Virus record (IMG/VR): IMGVR_UViG_3300000213_000006
Span: 205-24,161 of that record
Reading direction: 5' to 3' (one strand)
Length of the DNA: 23,957 bases
From: a virus
How positions within the stretch are numbered: the stretch's first letter is position 1; each line of letters begins with the position of its first letter. The notes under the pieces were generated by a model. It was not told the DNA's origin. It worked only from the letters and a program-made list of their open reading frames with translations, and ran no database searches. Both the position numbers and the translations under genes were made by a program. This document shows positions 15,095 through 23,305 of this stretch, piece after piece.

Positions 15095-16002
15095 TATCTA
15101 CGTTCACGACCAAGATCTTCAACATCTGAATCAAATTCCATATCGGCTTCTGGTGCAATGTCATCCAATCCTTCTAGATCCAATTCATCAGCCATTGGGT
15201 CAGCTTCCATTCCCATATCTGCTGGCATACCTACTTCCTCACCAGTAACAATCCCTACCGCACTTTCCATTTGTGATTTGGCATCCTTTAATTGATCAGC
15301 TAATGTTTGCAATGCTGTTGTCATAGTTTCAGAGAATTGGACAGATGATTCAATGCCCATCTCAGCTTTTACACTATCAGCCAATGATGGAATATCCTTG
15401 TATTGTACATCAACCATCTCTTCAATCATCTTTTGAATTCTGTCAACAATATCCTGTGCAGCTAAAACTACTTGTGCATTCTCAACATCACCTTCCATTA
15501 TAGCTCGTTTTGCACCACGCTTGTTCTCAACGATCTTTCGCATAAATTTAATTGCAGTGTATCGATTTTCAAGAACTTTGACCAAACCTTCTTTCACACC
15601 TGATTTTCTTAACTTTTTGCACTCTGTAGTAACATCTTCACCAGATGCTGACTTTTTAAGTGCATTACTGTATTCATCTGATTTACCTGGTACTATACTC
15701 ATATTATCCTCTTTTGTTTTGTTTGATGCACCAAACGATCCGGCGCTCTCTTTTAGTTCACTTACCCTTATAGTCAATGCTTCAGCAAGCATTATCATTC
15801 GTAAGTATGTAGGGTTGTTTTCACTTCTATGAAACTGCACCGATCCTTTGTATTCCTTGATATTTTGTCTGATCTTAGATAACATTTTGTTACCACCCTT
15901 GAAATCAATGTTACTCACATCAATGTGTGATCCAAATTGGGATTCATACAACTTAAAATAATCAGTTGAGGTTGGTTTATGTGATAGACTTCGTAGTTTC
16001 AT
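15094..16002 (-). CDS. Hypothetical helical protein with acidic tail, 302 aa
   Basis: No family recognised. Residues about 60-250 look almost wholly alpha-helical with coiled-coil character, including a basic stretch (LRKSGVKEGLVKVLENRY, KFMRKIVENKRGAKRA). Residues 255-300 are strongly acidic with Met-Pro-Ala spacers (DPMADELDLEGLDDIAPEAD). A helical core with an acidic tail is seen in phage scaffold or head-core proteins and in chaperones, so a morphogenesis role is possible but not shown. It overlaps the preceding gene by 26 bases and the next by one. Confidence 0.7.
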   Translation of the reverse strand: MKLRSLSHKPTSTDYFKLYESQFGSHIDVSNIDFKGGNKMLSKIRQNIKEYKGSVQFHRSENNPTYLRMIMLAEALTIRVSELKESAGSFGASNKTKEDNMSIVPGKSDEYSNALKKSASGEDVTTECKKLRKSGVKEGLVKVLENRYTAIKFMRKIVENKRGAKRAIMEGDVENAQVVLAAQDIVDRIQKMIEEMVDVQYKDIPSLADSVKAEMGIESSVQFSETMTTALQTLADQLKDAKSQMESAVGIVTGEEVGMPADMGMEADPMADELDLEGLDDIAPEADMEFDSDVEDLGRERR

Positions 16003-16459
16003 TAGCTAATCCTTTCGTTTTAATATATTTAGCTTTTTTAATATAATTCTGAAGTTCATGTTTTGCATCATTGTACCGCCGTATATCATGATGTAATTTT
16101 AATTCTATTATTGTTTTCTGTTCAGCACTTATACTAGATTTTAATATATCATTGTAATTTCGTATATCAAACCACCTATTCCCCAGTATTCTATCATAAT
16201 ATATAAGATGTTTCTGTAGCATATATTCATTTAATTTGTTAGCTACACACCACGACAATGCTGTTGATATATAGCCTACCGTTTCAATATATTCACCATC
16301 AGCGTATATTTCAAAGTTTCCATTGTTATCGGTCACATGATATATTCCGAATACAATATATGTATCACCAATCTTAACAACAGATGCTGACATCGTTTTT
16401 AATGTATCCCGTGATATATTATGCAATGTTCTACTTAACAGTTTAAAGTTAACATCCAT
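15977..16459 (-). CDS. Hypothetical protein, 160 aa
   Basis: No recognised domain. The first half alternates strands (SASVVKIGDTYIVFGIYHVTD, FEIYADGEYIETVGYIST), while the second half is helical and basic (KHELQNYIKKAKYIKTKG). The ATG at 16459 directly abuts the TAA of the preceding gene (TAAATG), typical of translational coupling. Part of a five-gene block of unknown function from 17115 to 14747. Confidence 0.7.
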   Translation of the reverse strand: MDVNFKLLSRTLHNISRDTLKTMSASVVKIGDTYIVFGIYHVTDNNGNFEIYADGEYIETVGYISTALSWCVANKLNEYMLQKHLIYYDRILGNRWFDIRNYNDILKSSISAEQKTIIELKLHHDIRRYNDAKHELQNYIKKAKYIKTKGLANETTKSIT

Positions 16460-16921
16460 TTATTCGTTACCTTGTGCAAAATATGTATTTCTTGACTCAG
16501 AACAATCAACATATGGGGATACATTATCCCCTTCCAATAAATTGACCATCATAGGCACATTATTGCAATCTGAATACAATAACCCAATCGGATCGTTGTC
16601 TGTCGCTAATGCATCGGTGGTTTCATACCCGAACTCGACCATCCATACCGGATGATTCGTTGTATAGTGTTTGCCAAATTCATAACGGTTTATATCATCA
16701 TCAATTGAAATCGGCCCATCAATGTCCATTGGTTGTATTCGCAATGATAATAGTTGCAATAATGTCTCAAAATTTCGCTGTTGTCTTCTGGCAAATAACC
16801 ATTTTTGTTCGGTATCAATCACATTGCCTGTGTTATCAGTATACAATAAATCTTTCTTAAAGTTTCTTATTACACCAGTACTGGTAATATCAATTAATGT
16901 GTAGGCTTTTATTCTTTGCAT
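16460..16921 (-). CDS. Hypothetical protein, 153 aa
   Basis: No recognised domain. Residues 1-60 look like a beta hairpin followed by a helix (MQRIKAYTLIDITSTGVIR, RRQQRNFETLLQLLSLRIQP); the remainder is acidic with aromatic clusters (HPVWMVEFGYETTD). The start overlaps the preceding small gene by 13 bases. I recall similar short proteins near structural genes in marine T4-like phages, but cannot name one. Confidence 0.7.
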   Translation of the reverse strand: MQRIKAYTLIDITSTGVIRNFKKDLLYTDNTGNVIDTEQKWLFARRQQRNFETLLQLLSLRIQPMDIDGPISIDDDINRYEFGKHYTTNHPVWMVEFGYETTDALATDNDPIGLLYSDCNNVPMMVNLLEGDNVSPYVDCSESRNTYFAQGNE

Positions 16922-17115
16922 AATGCAACTACTGTTTTTAGTCTTTCTAATACACTCTGTATATTGGGGTCTTCTGCAATATCATCCCAATCATGTGCCT
17001 CCATATACTCATTCCACAGAAATACTGGACTTTGTATTAATGTTCTTTTTGTCGCACCCATTTCTCTTTCATACACAGTTTTACCACCATCAGGACTTTC
17101 ATATATTTTGGTCAT
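16909..17115 (-). CDS. Small hypothetical protein, 68 aa
   Basis: A 68-residue protein (MTKIYESPDGGKTVYERE...) with an acidic middle and a C-terminal helix ending in VVALCKE. No domain recognised. It is the first gene after the terminator at 17135-17164 and overlaps the next gene by 13 bases. No clear ribosome binding site precedes the ATG at 17115, and only about 20 bases separate it from the hairpin, so its transcription start is unclear: readthrough or a promoter hidden in the hairpin region. Confidence 0.65.
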   Translation of the reverse strand: MTKIYESPDGGKTVYEREMGATKRTLIQSPVFLWNEYMEAHDWDDIAEDPNIQSVLERLKTVVALCKE

Positions 17116-17134
17116 GTTGATATTTAAGCCATAA

Positions 17135-17164
17135 AAAAAGCCTAGTTAAAAAACTAGGCTTTTT
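17135..17164 (-). terminator. Rho-independent terminator after the 92-aa gene
   Basis: An 8-bp perfect stem (GCCTAGTT at 17140-17147 with AACTAGGC at 17152-17159) and 4-base loop. It is extended by flanking A and T runs (five A-T pairs) and followed on the minus strand by a run of seven T. The flanking A run on the other side makes it plausible in both directions. Confidence 0.92.
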
Positions 17165-17181
17165 CAATACTAAATTATATC

Positions 17182-17460
17182 TTAGTAGTTAGCTAGTGCA
17201 GCCGAGGTTACACCTGTTACACTACCAAAATTAGAACCTGCACCGATTGCTGGACCTTCTGTGATGATAGTAACAACATCTGTTACTCCTGCTTCAAATG
17301 CACCGACTGCGGTGATTGAATTTGTAGTTTGAATAAACTGACAAACTGAATTTAATTCTGCTTGTGTCATATCCGTTTTGCTGAATGTTGAAATCGCAAT
17401 ATCGCGACCGATTGCCTCAAATGCACCATGATTTCCATGAACTTTAGTTACTGCTGGCAT
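17182..17460 (-). CDS. Small abundant-type protein of unknown function, 92 aa
   Basis: A 92-aa protein beginning MPAVTKVHGNHGAFEAIGRD and rich in Ala, Gly, Thr and Val, with alternating hydrophobic strands (VVTIITEGPAIGAGSNFGSV). No membrane segment, no catalytic motif. It has its own AGGAG site 7 bases from ATG 17460, a near-consensus late promoter just upstream and a strong terminator 18 bases after the stop, so it forms a single-gene unit built for high late expression. That pattern and the composition suggest a virion component such as a head decoration or tail protein; I recall homologues in marine phages but no firm function. Confidence 0.8.
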   Translation of the reverse strand: MPAVTKVHGNHGAFEAIGRDIAISTFSKTDMTQAELNSVCQFIQTTNSITAVGAFEAGVTDVVTIITEGPAIGAGSNFGSVTGVTSAALANY

Positions 17461-17505
17461 AATAATTCTCCTAAATCTATTTTATGTGGCTTTCGCCGTT
17501 ACTTT

Positions 17506-17513
17506 TATTTATC
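17506..17513 (-). promoter_or_regulatory. Candidate T4-type late promoter of the 92-aa gene
   Basis: The minus strand reads GATAAATA, 7 of 8 positions of the TATAAATA late consensus. It lies in the 69-base gap upstream of the 92-aa gene, placing the start about 40 bases before the ATG. Confidence 0.5.
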
Positions 17514-17529
17514 CTTTTTAGCAAAAAAG

Positions 17530-18807
17530 CTATGCCCTCATTCTTAATTTTTGCGCAATCCTCTCAATTGCAATGTATAAATCGGGGTACACCTGTTCGC
17601 CTTTTCGCATTAATATCATTAAATACCGCATCAATTGTTCCTTGTCATGTGAATTCATACCAGAATAATCAGCGATCCTTCGCCGAATGCGCCAATGAAT
17701 GCTTTCCACTCCTTTTAATCTTCGCAACATCATAATCAGCATCTCATTGTAATCCCGCTCATCTACTTTGCCAGATGCTATAATCCTTAAATTCCGTTTA
17801 ATTCGCAATTCAGGCAATGTTATATCCGATCCTTTTACCAAATCTGAATACTGATCTTGTTTGAATACCAACACTAAAACATTATATAAATCAGGTTGGC
17901 TAGTCTTAAACCCACTATAACTCTGTTGATTAACTAACTGCTGTGCATATCTTGCGGCTTGCTTTTTGTCCTCGTGATACACTACCTTTAGTGCTAATAA
18001 GAAATTCAATGCCTTTATAGCGATATCATCAACACTCATGCCTCTGACCAAAGACAATCGCTTAAATGTCCTTGATTCTTCCAAATTATCAATGAATGCA
18101 TATTTAGATTCTTGCTGTATTGCTTTATTAACCATCTTACTAACTTTCTGCTTATTAACCCTCCCCAATGTTATAGGACTTATTCTATATAATGTCATAT
18201 AGGTGGATTTAGCGGTTCTGTTGTTATCTAAATTGCTTATATGGCTAGGTTCTTCTACTTCAACATCCAATGTGAAGTCCATATCTTTATCCCAATACCA
18301 AACATCATTGAATTTAACCCATCTATTCTTATGCTGATGTGTTACTATTCTCACTGGATGGGTTGATCCAGTTGTCATTGGTCCAGATATCCCACCATAG
18401 TCAATGACATCTTCGTCTGGTGGTATTGATTCGGTTACTTGACTAATAGTATATGTTGCTATAATTTTAGTCATTTTAGTTCTAGCTAGTTGGTTATTCA
18501 ATATATTTCCCAAGTCAACGAAATCTTGGATTTGTTTTCTAATATTGGGATCGGCTTCTTGTATATTCAACATTGATGCCAATTCCATTGCTAAGATAGA
18601 ATCTGATAGCACATCACCGTATTGTGATTTTAATTCGTTGTATTTACCCTTCCACGAATCAACATATGAATTGGATATTTTTCTAATAGAAGGAAGTGAT
18701 GACACAAAAGCCAATATGGATGCATCGGTTGTCGCTGGACTTAATATCTTTTGCTTAATTCGATCAATATCATTTGAAATTTTATCATTAAACACACTAA
18801 TTCTCAT
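17530..18807 (-). CDS. Hypothetical protein, 425 aa
   Basis: No family recognised. The N-terminal 120 residues look helical (DRIKQKILSPATTDASIL, MELASMLNIQEADPNIRK). A beta segment at about 145-205 contains an aromatic cluster (RWVKFNDVWYWDKDMDF). The C-terminal half is helical and very basic (ELRIKRNLRII, MLRRLKGVESIHWRIRRR). The basic helices could bind nucleic acid. The start is uncertain: ATG 18807 (10 bases inside the upstream gene's end) is preferred, but an in-frame ATG at 18843 would add 12 residues. It follows the helicase and an 81-aa gene, so a replication or recombination role is possible. Confidence 0.75.
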   Translation of the reverse strand: MRISVFNDKISNDIDRIKQKILSPATTDASILAFVSSLPSIRKISNSYVDSWKGKYNELKSQYGDVLSDSILAMELASMLNIQEADPNIRKQIQDFVDLGNILNNQLARTKMTKIIATYTISQVTESIPPDEDVIDYGGISGPMTTGSTHPVRIVTHQHKNRWVKFNDVWYWDKDMDFTLDVEVEEPSHISNLDNNRTAKSTYMTLYRISPITLGRVNKQKVSKMVNKAIQQESKYAFIDNLEESRTFKRLSLVRGMSVDDIAIKALNFLLALKVVYHEDKKQAARYAQQLVNQQSYSGFKTSQPDLYNVLVLVFKQDQYSDLVKGSDITLPELRIKRNLRIIASGKVDERDYNEMLIMMLRRLKGVESIHWRIRRRIADYSGMNSHDKEQLMRYLMILMRKGEQVYPDLYIAIERIAQKLRMRA

Positions 18808-19042
18808 TAACTCGCTGAAGACTTCTCTGAAACTTACGCACATCCTTGGTTCTAATAGAATTAAGCATTTTTCTGATTAGATCCCCAGCTTGGTCTTCGG
18901 GGTAAGCATCTTCCATTAATTCTATAATTCGGATAGCACTTTCAATGATGTTATCTGCCCTAGTTCTAATAATATGTTTTTTATCATGTTCTATATCAAT
19001 TGACATGATCTCTTCTAGTATACCTTTAGTGCGTGACTCCAT
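18797..19042 (-). CDS. Small helical protein, 81 aa, downstream of helicase
   Basis: An all-helical, charged protein (DNIIESAIRIIELMEDAYPED, then DLIRKMLNSIRTKDVRKFQR). No domain recognised. It starts at ATG 19042, 8 bases after the helicase stop, and overlaps the next gene's preferred start by 11 bases. A small accessory protein of the replication machinery is conceivable from position only. Confidence 0.7.
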   Translation of the reverse strand: MESRTKGILEEIMSIDIEHDKKHIIRTRADNIIESAIRIIELMEDAYPEDQAGDLIRKMLNSIRTKDVRKFQRSLQRVNEN

Positions 19043-19050
19043 TATGATAT

Positions 19051-20439
19051 TTAGTTCTTTATCTTAGCAAGTAAGCCTTTAACTTTAGAGGAATCTATAC
19101 TGCCTGATACCCTACCTGTGCTACTAGTCTGAACAGTTCCGTCCGAGTTTACACTAGTAGTTGTCTTTAAATTCTGCATAATTTCGTTAGATGTTGGGGA
19201 ATTGGCAGTATATGTATCACCGGCATCAGTAATCCGAAGGGAATTTATATCAAAATCAAGTTCAATTTTCTGTCCTACACCAGCACTAGATCGGGTTTTC
19301 ATCAATTGCAGTTGGTATTTCCCACGTTCTCGCATCATATTGTTTGTCAAAATCCCAAATACATTATCAGCAGTATTGATTTTTGATATACCACCCGATA
19401 TGTGACTGTGATCAAAGTCTGTTTCATCCACACTAGACCGATTCAATTGGGATGCCGTAACCATAATAATATCCAATTCCTTCGCAAGGTTACGAATCTC
19501 TTCACTAACGTACTTGTCTTTTACGAATAGATTATCTGGACTTACCTTAGCAGTGACTGGCATTAACAGATCAAGGTAATCAATGCACATAGCACCAATT
19601 TTTATTCCAGTTTGTACTTCCAGTTCCTTGACATATGCACGAACATCATTGACCGTACTTTGTGCTGCCATGTATTTAATTCTTAATTCGCCCGATTGCT
19701 TCGCTAACATTTTCACTTTCAGTTCAACATTATCAATGTCTTTGAATATATTTTTTGACGGGGTATCAGTCATCATAGCATCCATTCGCATGCTACACAG
19801 GTCTTCACTCAATTCTAACGTGATAAATGCACAATTTAACCCTTTCTGAACCCAATTAACCATTAAGTTCTGCATAAACAGCGATTTTCCACTCCCAGAC
19901 CCACCGGCAAATATTTCCAGCTCTCCTTTATTAAATCCCCCGTACAACTTTTTATCTAATGTTGGCCATCCTGTGCTTATCTGCCCGTTATTAGATTTAA
20001 TAGCTTCCAATCGTGCCCTGGGATCATCAAAATAGTCAGTTCCCATATCTCTTGTCAAACTGATTTGCACTGCATCCTTTATTAGTTTCTCAACTGGATC
20101 ATAGTCGCCCTTTTCTAGCAAATCAACACTTTCAAGAATAGCACGTTCTAATTCCTGCCTGCGGGTAAAACTTTCAAACTCCTCCATAAACCACTCATAA
20201 TGACCATCATTCAAGTCATCAATAGGCAGTAGATCAATACCAGTAGTTACTTTCAACTGTTTTCGTTCAGGCATTGTGCTATACTGATCAGTGTGTTCGG
20301 CAATCATCTGTGCAGCTGGTTGCAACGATAAATCAAAATTAGCTACATTATAGATGTTCTGAACACGCACATAACTCTCCGCATTATTCATCATCATTTC
20401 CAAAAAAAGTTTTTGGATTTCTTTGTTATACTCTTTCAT
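19051..20439 (-). CDS. gp41: Replicative DNA helicase, DnaB/T4 gp41 family
   Basis: A 462-aa protein close to T4 gp41 in length (about 475). The C-terminal RecA-like ATPase holds Walker A GGSGSGKS (179-186), a catalytic-Glu strand FITLELSED (205-213), Walker B GAMCIDYLDLL (282-292), the sensor strand IIMVTASQLNR and a later KTRSSAG arginine segment. The N-terminal 140 residues are the helical domain of DnaB-type enzymes. It unwinds the replication fork 5' to 3' as a hexamer and works with the primase. Residues 410-462 are Ser/Thr-rich and probably flexible. The start overlaps the end of the primase gene by 14 bases, consistent with the two acting as one primosome. Confidence 0.93.
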   Translation of the reverse strand: MKEYNKEIQKLFLEMMMNNAESYVRVQNIYNVANFDLSLQPAAQMIAEHTDQYSTMPERKQLKVTTGIDLLPIDDLNDGHYEWFMEEFESFTRRQELERAILESVDLLEKGDYDPVEKLIKDAVQISLTRDMGTDYFDDPRARLEAIKSNNGQISTGWPTLDKKLYGGFNKGELEIFAGGSGSGKSLFMQNLMVNWVQKGLNCAFITLELSEDLCSMRMDAMMTDTPSKNIFKDIDNVELKVKMLAKQSGELRIKYMAAQSTVNDVRAYVKELEVQTGIKIGAMCIDYLDLLMPVTAKVSPDNLFVKDKYVSEEIRNLAKELDIIMVTASQLNRSSVDETDFDHSHISGGISKINTADNVFGILTNNMMRERGKYQLQLMKTRSSAGVGQKIELDFDINSLRITDAGDTYTANSPTSNEIMQNLKTTTSVNSDGTVQTSSTGRVSGSIDSSKVKGLLAKIKN

Positions 20440-21406
20440 TGATTCGTTTCTGTAATGCCTTTTTTGCTAATTTTATCTTAATACTACTTGTTTTCCTATA
20501 CTTCATTATATACATCAATGTTCCCAATTTACCATACTCAATAACCGCATCATTTACATCTTTAATGCCTTGATCCCATAATGGAATACTAACACTAAAA
20601 CTATTATCCAATGCTTGGTCTATTAATTTTAACCCTGCTTTATCTTGGTCTGGTACTACTATGATCTCTTTTCCTACTCGTTTCAACTGCATTGCTTGTA
20701 CTTCACTAATTTCATTATGTAATACTGCAATGCCGTCTATACTTATAGCATCAAATACTCCCTCAACAACTATTGCTATATTCCATTCAGGTCGTTGAAA
20801 ATCCAACCCAAATATATATCCAGGCTGTTGTTCATTAAGATACTTTGGGTGTCTATCATCTAAAAATCGTGAAGTATAACCCACTAATTCATCTTTGTAC
20901 ATATACGGTACGATAATTCTATTGGCGTTTCTACCTCCATCCATTGGTGTTATATGATATGGATACATCATATAATCCAATCCTCTGGAATCTAAATAGT
21001 CAACGAACCTTACATCAGATACAGTGATCTGCTTGCTATTTAATGGATAATCAACCGTATTAAATGATACATTGCTAGACACCGCATTGCGATTATGTAA
21101 TATATCATCTATACTCTTATTTCGTAAACTTTCCAATGTAAGATGTGCTATTTCTGTTTCTGGGACACCTAACCAATTTAATAATTTTCTAGTTTTGATG
21201 CCAACAGGTTTCCCCATCATAAATCCTGTCTTAAACCCACAGTTAAAACAATGGTATATCCATCCATCACCATCCTGTATTATGCCACCACGTCCTTTGG
21301 TGTCGTGAGTTTCACCATTGTGAATACAACAGGGGGCATTAAACGAGATCCATCCGCTTGCAGATTTTTTTCGTTTGTTTGGCAAATATGAAATGATATC
21401 CAACAT
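20426..21406 (-). CDS. gp61: DNA primase, T4 gp61-like
   Basis: A 326-aa protein, the length of T4 gp61 (342). The N-terminal zinc-binding domain has Cys26/Cys27, His29, Cys53 and Cys56 (APCCIHNG and HCFNCGF), which reads the priming site. The TOPRIM fold has the catalytic Glu in VVEGVFDA (E215) and the D-x-D pair in VPDQDKAG (D253, D255). It makes the RNA primers for lagging-strand synthesis in complex with the adjacent helicase. The C-terminus (KYRKTSSIKIKLAKKALQKR) is strongly basic and may contact helicase or DNA. It follows phoH after a 33-base gap. Confidence 0.93.
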   Translation of the reverse strand: MLDIISYLPNKRKKSASGWISFNAPCCIHNGETHDTKGRGGIIQDGDGWIYHCFNCGFKTGFMMGKPVGIKTRKLLNWLGVPETEIAHLTLESLRNKSIDDILHNRNAVSSNVSFNTVDYPLNSKQITVSDVRFVDYLDSRGLDYMMYPYHITPMDGGRNANRIIVPYMYKDELVGYTSRFLDDRHPKYLNEQQPGYIFGLDFQRPEWNIAIVVEGVFDAISIDGIAVLHNEISEVQAMQLKRVGKEIIVVPDQDKAGLKLIDQALDNSFSVSIPLWDQGIKDVNDAVIEYGKLGTLMYIMKYRKTSSIKIKLAKKALQKRINERV

Positions 21407-21439
21407 TATTGCATATCATAACACAATACGACAGATTAT

Positions 21440-22192
21440 TCAATCATCATATGCATCCACTACTTCTTGCACAATACCAGACCTCACTATATCTGTTCTT
21501 TCAAACGTGATTAATTTAACTGCGTTGATATGGTCTAATCTTTTTACGGCATCTGTTAACCCACATTGCCCTTTGATATCCCGTTGCGATACATCACCGT
21601 TGACTACAACTGTGCAGTTTTCACCGATCCTTGTCAAAAATAATTTCATTTGTATTGGTGTGCAGTTTTGTGCTTCATCTAATATAATCCAAGCATTTTT
21701 AAATGACCTGCCACGCATATATGCCAATGGTGATGCTTCAATTCTTCCAGCTTTAGTCAATCCTTGCACATGACCTTTACCCAACCGTTCTTCCAATACA
21801 TCCTTGAATGGTTGAAAATATGGTGCAAACTTGTCTTCTAATTCACCAGGAAGAAATCCAAGGTTTTCCCCTGCTTCTTGCACTGGTCTCGTGACTATTA
21901 TTTTTTCTGTTTTTCCCTTTGCTAATGCTTCTGCTGCCAATGCACCGCATACGTATGTTTTACCAGTGCCAGCTGGTCCGCATCCGAATGTAATTAAGTT
22001 GTCGTTGATTGAATTTATGTATGTTTGTTGCATTGGTGTCAATGCCCTTAATGGTTCATTAACCCTCGGTGTTGTGTAATCTTGTATCAGCGTTACTACT
22101 TCGTGTGCCTGTTCTAAATATTGCGCATTATTATTATCTAAATTGCCCCGCTTTAGTTCTCTGAGAAAAGAACGTCTTTGTTTCTTTGTCAT
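21440..22192 (-). CDS. phoH: PhoH-like ATPase
   Basis: A 250-aa protein with Walker A GPAGTGKT (72-79), a strand IIVTRPV followed by GENLGFLPG (the PhoH signature), Walker B WIILDEAQN (168-176) and a later VVVNGDVSQRD (sensor I). This is the nucleotide-binding PhoH family, common in marine phages. It is often used as a marker gene, and its role is unsettled (RNA metabolism and phosphate response have been proposed). ATG 22192 has an AAGGAA site. It heads the primase-helicase run and is divergent from the plus-strand gene at 22358. Confidence 0.94.
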   Translation of the reverse strand: MTKKQRRSFLRELKRGNLDNNNAQYLEQAHEVVTLIQDYTTPRVNEPLRALTPMQQTYINSINDNLITFGCGPAGTGKTYVCGALAAEALAKGKTEKIIVTRPVQEAGENLGFLPGELEDKFAPYFQPFKDVLEERLGKGHVQGLTKAGRIEASPLAYMRGRSFKNAWIILDEAQNCTPIQMKLFLTRIGENCTVVVNGDVSQRDIKGQCGLTDAVKRLDHINAVKLITFERTDIVRSGIVQEVVDAYDD

Positions 22193-22357
22193 ATAGATTC
22201 CTTGTTATTTTTACTATTTTTATCTCTGTATTTCTGCTAACCTAACCGTTATACTCCCTTTAAAGACTTGTGACTGTAAAAATATTTAGCACTAATATAG
22301 TTGAATAATATCAGTATATAATTCAATACACTAAATAAAGTTTATACTTGAATACCT
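22193..22357. other. Intergenic region between divergent genes
   Basis: The longest gene-free stretch in the window (165 bases), very AT-rich, between phoH (minus) and the plus-strand gene. It should hold promoters for both directions. A TATAAT at 22317-22322 points toward the plus gene but has no -35 at 16-18 bases. I found no exact late-promoter motif and no clear hairpin. Confidence 0.6.
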
Positions 22358-22735
22358 ATGTCTGATGATCTAATAAAAAAAATAGAGGAGAAATACCCTT
22401 TCTTATCAATCTGCCAATACGCAGGTGATGAATATATTGGTATCATAATGAATCGTGACAAGAGTATTCTTACGATGTATGACTATGATATGATTAAAAT
22501 CCCTGAATTAAAGAAGCATTTTTTAGAATTGGGTGAAACATGGTGGTGGGAATCTAGTAGGAATATACCAATCAATCTTTTTTTAAAACACGAATGGGAT
22601 GTATTTAAAAATTACAAGCGTGTATTCACGAACAAGAATGTTAAAATATTATGTGGTCCAAACACTAGCCTAACCGAAATAGCAATACAGAAGAAGAAAC
22701 GAAAATCAATTATTCTCGTTCGTCGTGTTGAATGA
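22358..22735 (+). CDS. Conserved phage protein of unknown function, the only plus-strand gene
   Basis: A 125-aa protein starting MSDDLIKKIEEKYPF. Residues about 40-80 carry a distinctive core (ELKKHFLELGETWWWESS and NIPINLFLKHEWDVF), and the C-terminus is basic (KKKRKSIILVRRVE). I recall this core from conserved hypothetical proteins of T4-like cyanophages, which supports it being a real gene. The GPNTSLTE segment and the basic tail may form a nucleic-acid or protein contact, but no function is known. No ribosome binding site is visible before ATG 22358. Its 3' end overlaps the convergent mini-polymerase gene by 26 bases. Confidence 0.8.
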   Translation: MSDDLIKKIEEKYPFLSICQYAGDEYIGIIMNRDKSILTMYDYDMIKIPELKKHFLELGETWWWESSRNIPINLFLKHEWDVFKNYKRVFTNKNVKILCGPNTSLTEIAIQKKKRKSIILVRRVE

Positions 22736-23303
22736 ACTCTTCATTAATTATGTTCATATGAAGTGCTACTAACATCGCATATGATACTGCATGTGCTTTC
22801 TTAAAATAGTAACTACCATCATTCGGCTTATCCCAAATACCCTCAGCTATTTCTCCCCACGACTTATCCAATAAGTGCCGCTTCGCTGGTCTAACTAGTG
22901 CTAAAAACATAGCCATCTTCGGAATACTATCAGGACGCAATCTACATATTAAATCATTGTAATTCCCAATGTGTATTACGTGTTCGCAAAAATCCTTATC
23001 TAGTAATTTCTCCCACTGTGGTTTCTGTGCGAGTAAATGTTCATAGTGATCTTGATCTTTGATGAGTTTATATACTGAAACATTCAAGAAATCAACCTTG
23101 AAATATCCACGAGTATCAGCTTCTTTATAATCAATACTTGCACAATCATGCACAGGATCATACGGAATATCAGTAACATATACACCACTATTATGATGCT
23201 TTGATTCCGTATTAGTTTCTTGTCTTGCTGGTATGTGTTTAATCAAATTAAGTATATCTTCACGGTCAGCAAAATCAATGTCAATATCAGCATTATGTGC
23301 CAT
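22710..23303 (-). CDS. Compact protein resembling the palm region of DNA polymerase III alpha
   Basis: A 197-aa protein. Landmarks match bacterial DnaE in order: NADIDIDFADREDIL (D8 and D10 fit E. coli Asp401 and Asp403 in PDFDVDF), SGVYVTDIPYDP (fits the HAGGVVI region), GYFKVDFLNV (D71 fits Asp555 in KFDFLGL), RPDSIPKMAMFLALVRPA (fits the KPD...ALYRPGP segment) and YYFKKAHAVSYA (fits the F-N-K-S-H-A-x-A-Y segment). All three catalytic Asp are kept, but the roughly 400-residue PHP and thumb regions of DnaE and the C-terminal domains are missing. T4-like phages replicate with a family B polymerase, so the role here is open. ATG 23303, 2 bases after the upstream TAA, is preferred over an in-frame TTG at 23312. 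The assignment is motif-based. Confidence 0.7.
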   Translation of the reverse strand: MAHNADIDIDFADREDILNLIKHIPARQETNTESKHHNSGVYVTDIPYDPVHDCASIDYKEADTRGYFKVDFLNVSVYKLIKDQDHYEHLLAQKPQWEKLLDKDFCEHVIHIGNYNDLICRLRPDSIPKMAMFLALVRPAKRHLLDKSWGEIAEGIWDKPNDGSYYFKKAHAVSYAMLVALHMNIINEEFIQHDERE

Positions 23304-23305
23304 AT

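Noticed and set aside
14826-15248. Plus-strand open frame of 140 codons
   Set aside because: It is antisense across two overlapping minus-strand genes whose coupled start and stop make sense; no promoter or ribosome binding site supports it.
22317-22322. TATAAT as a promoter for the plus-strand gene
   Set aside because: No hexamer resembling TTGACA lies 16-18 bases upstream; in such AT-rich DNA a lone TATAAT is expected by chance.
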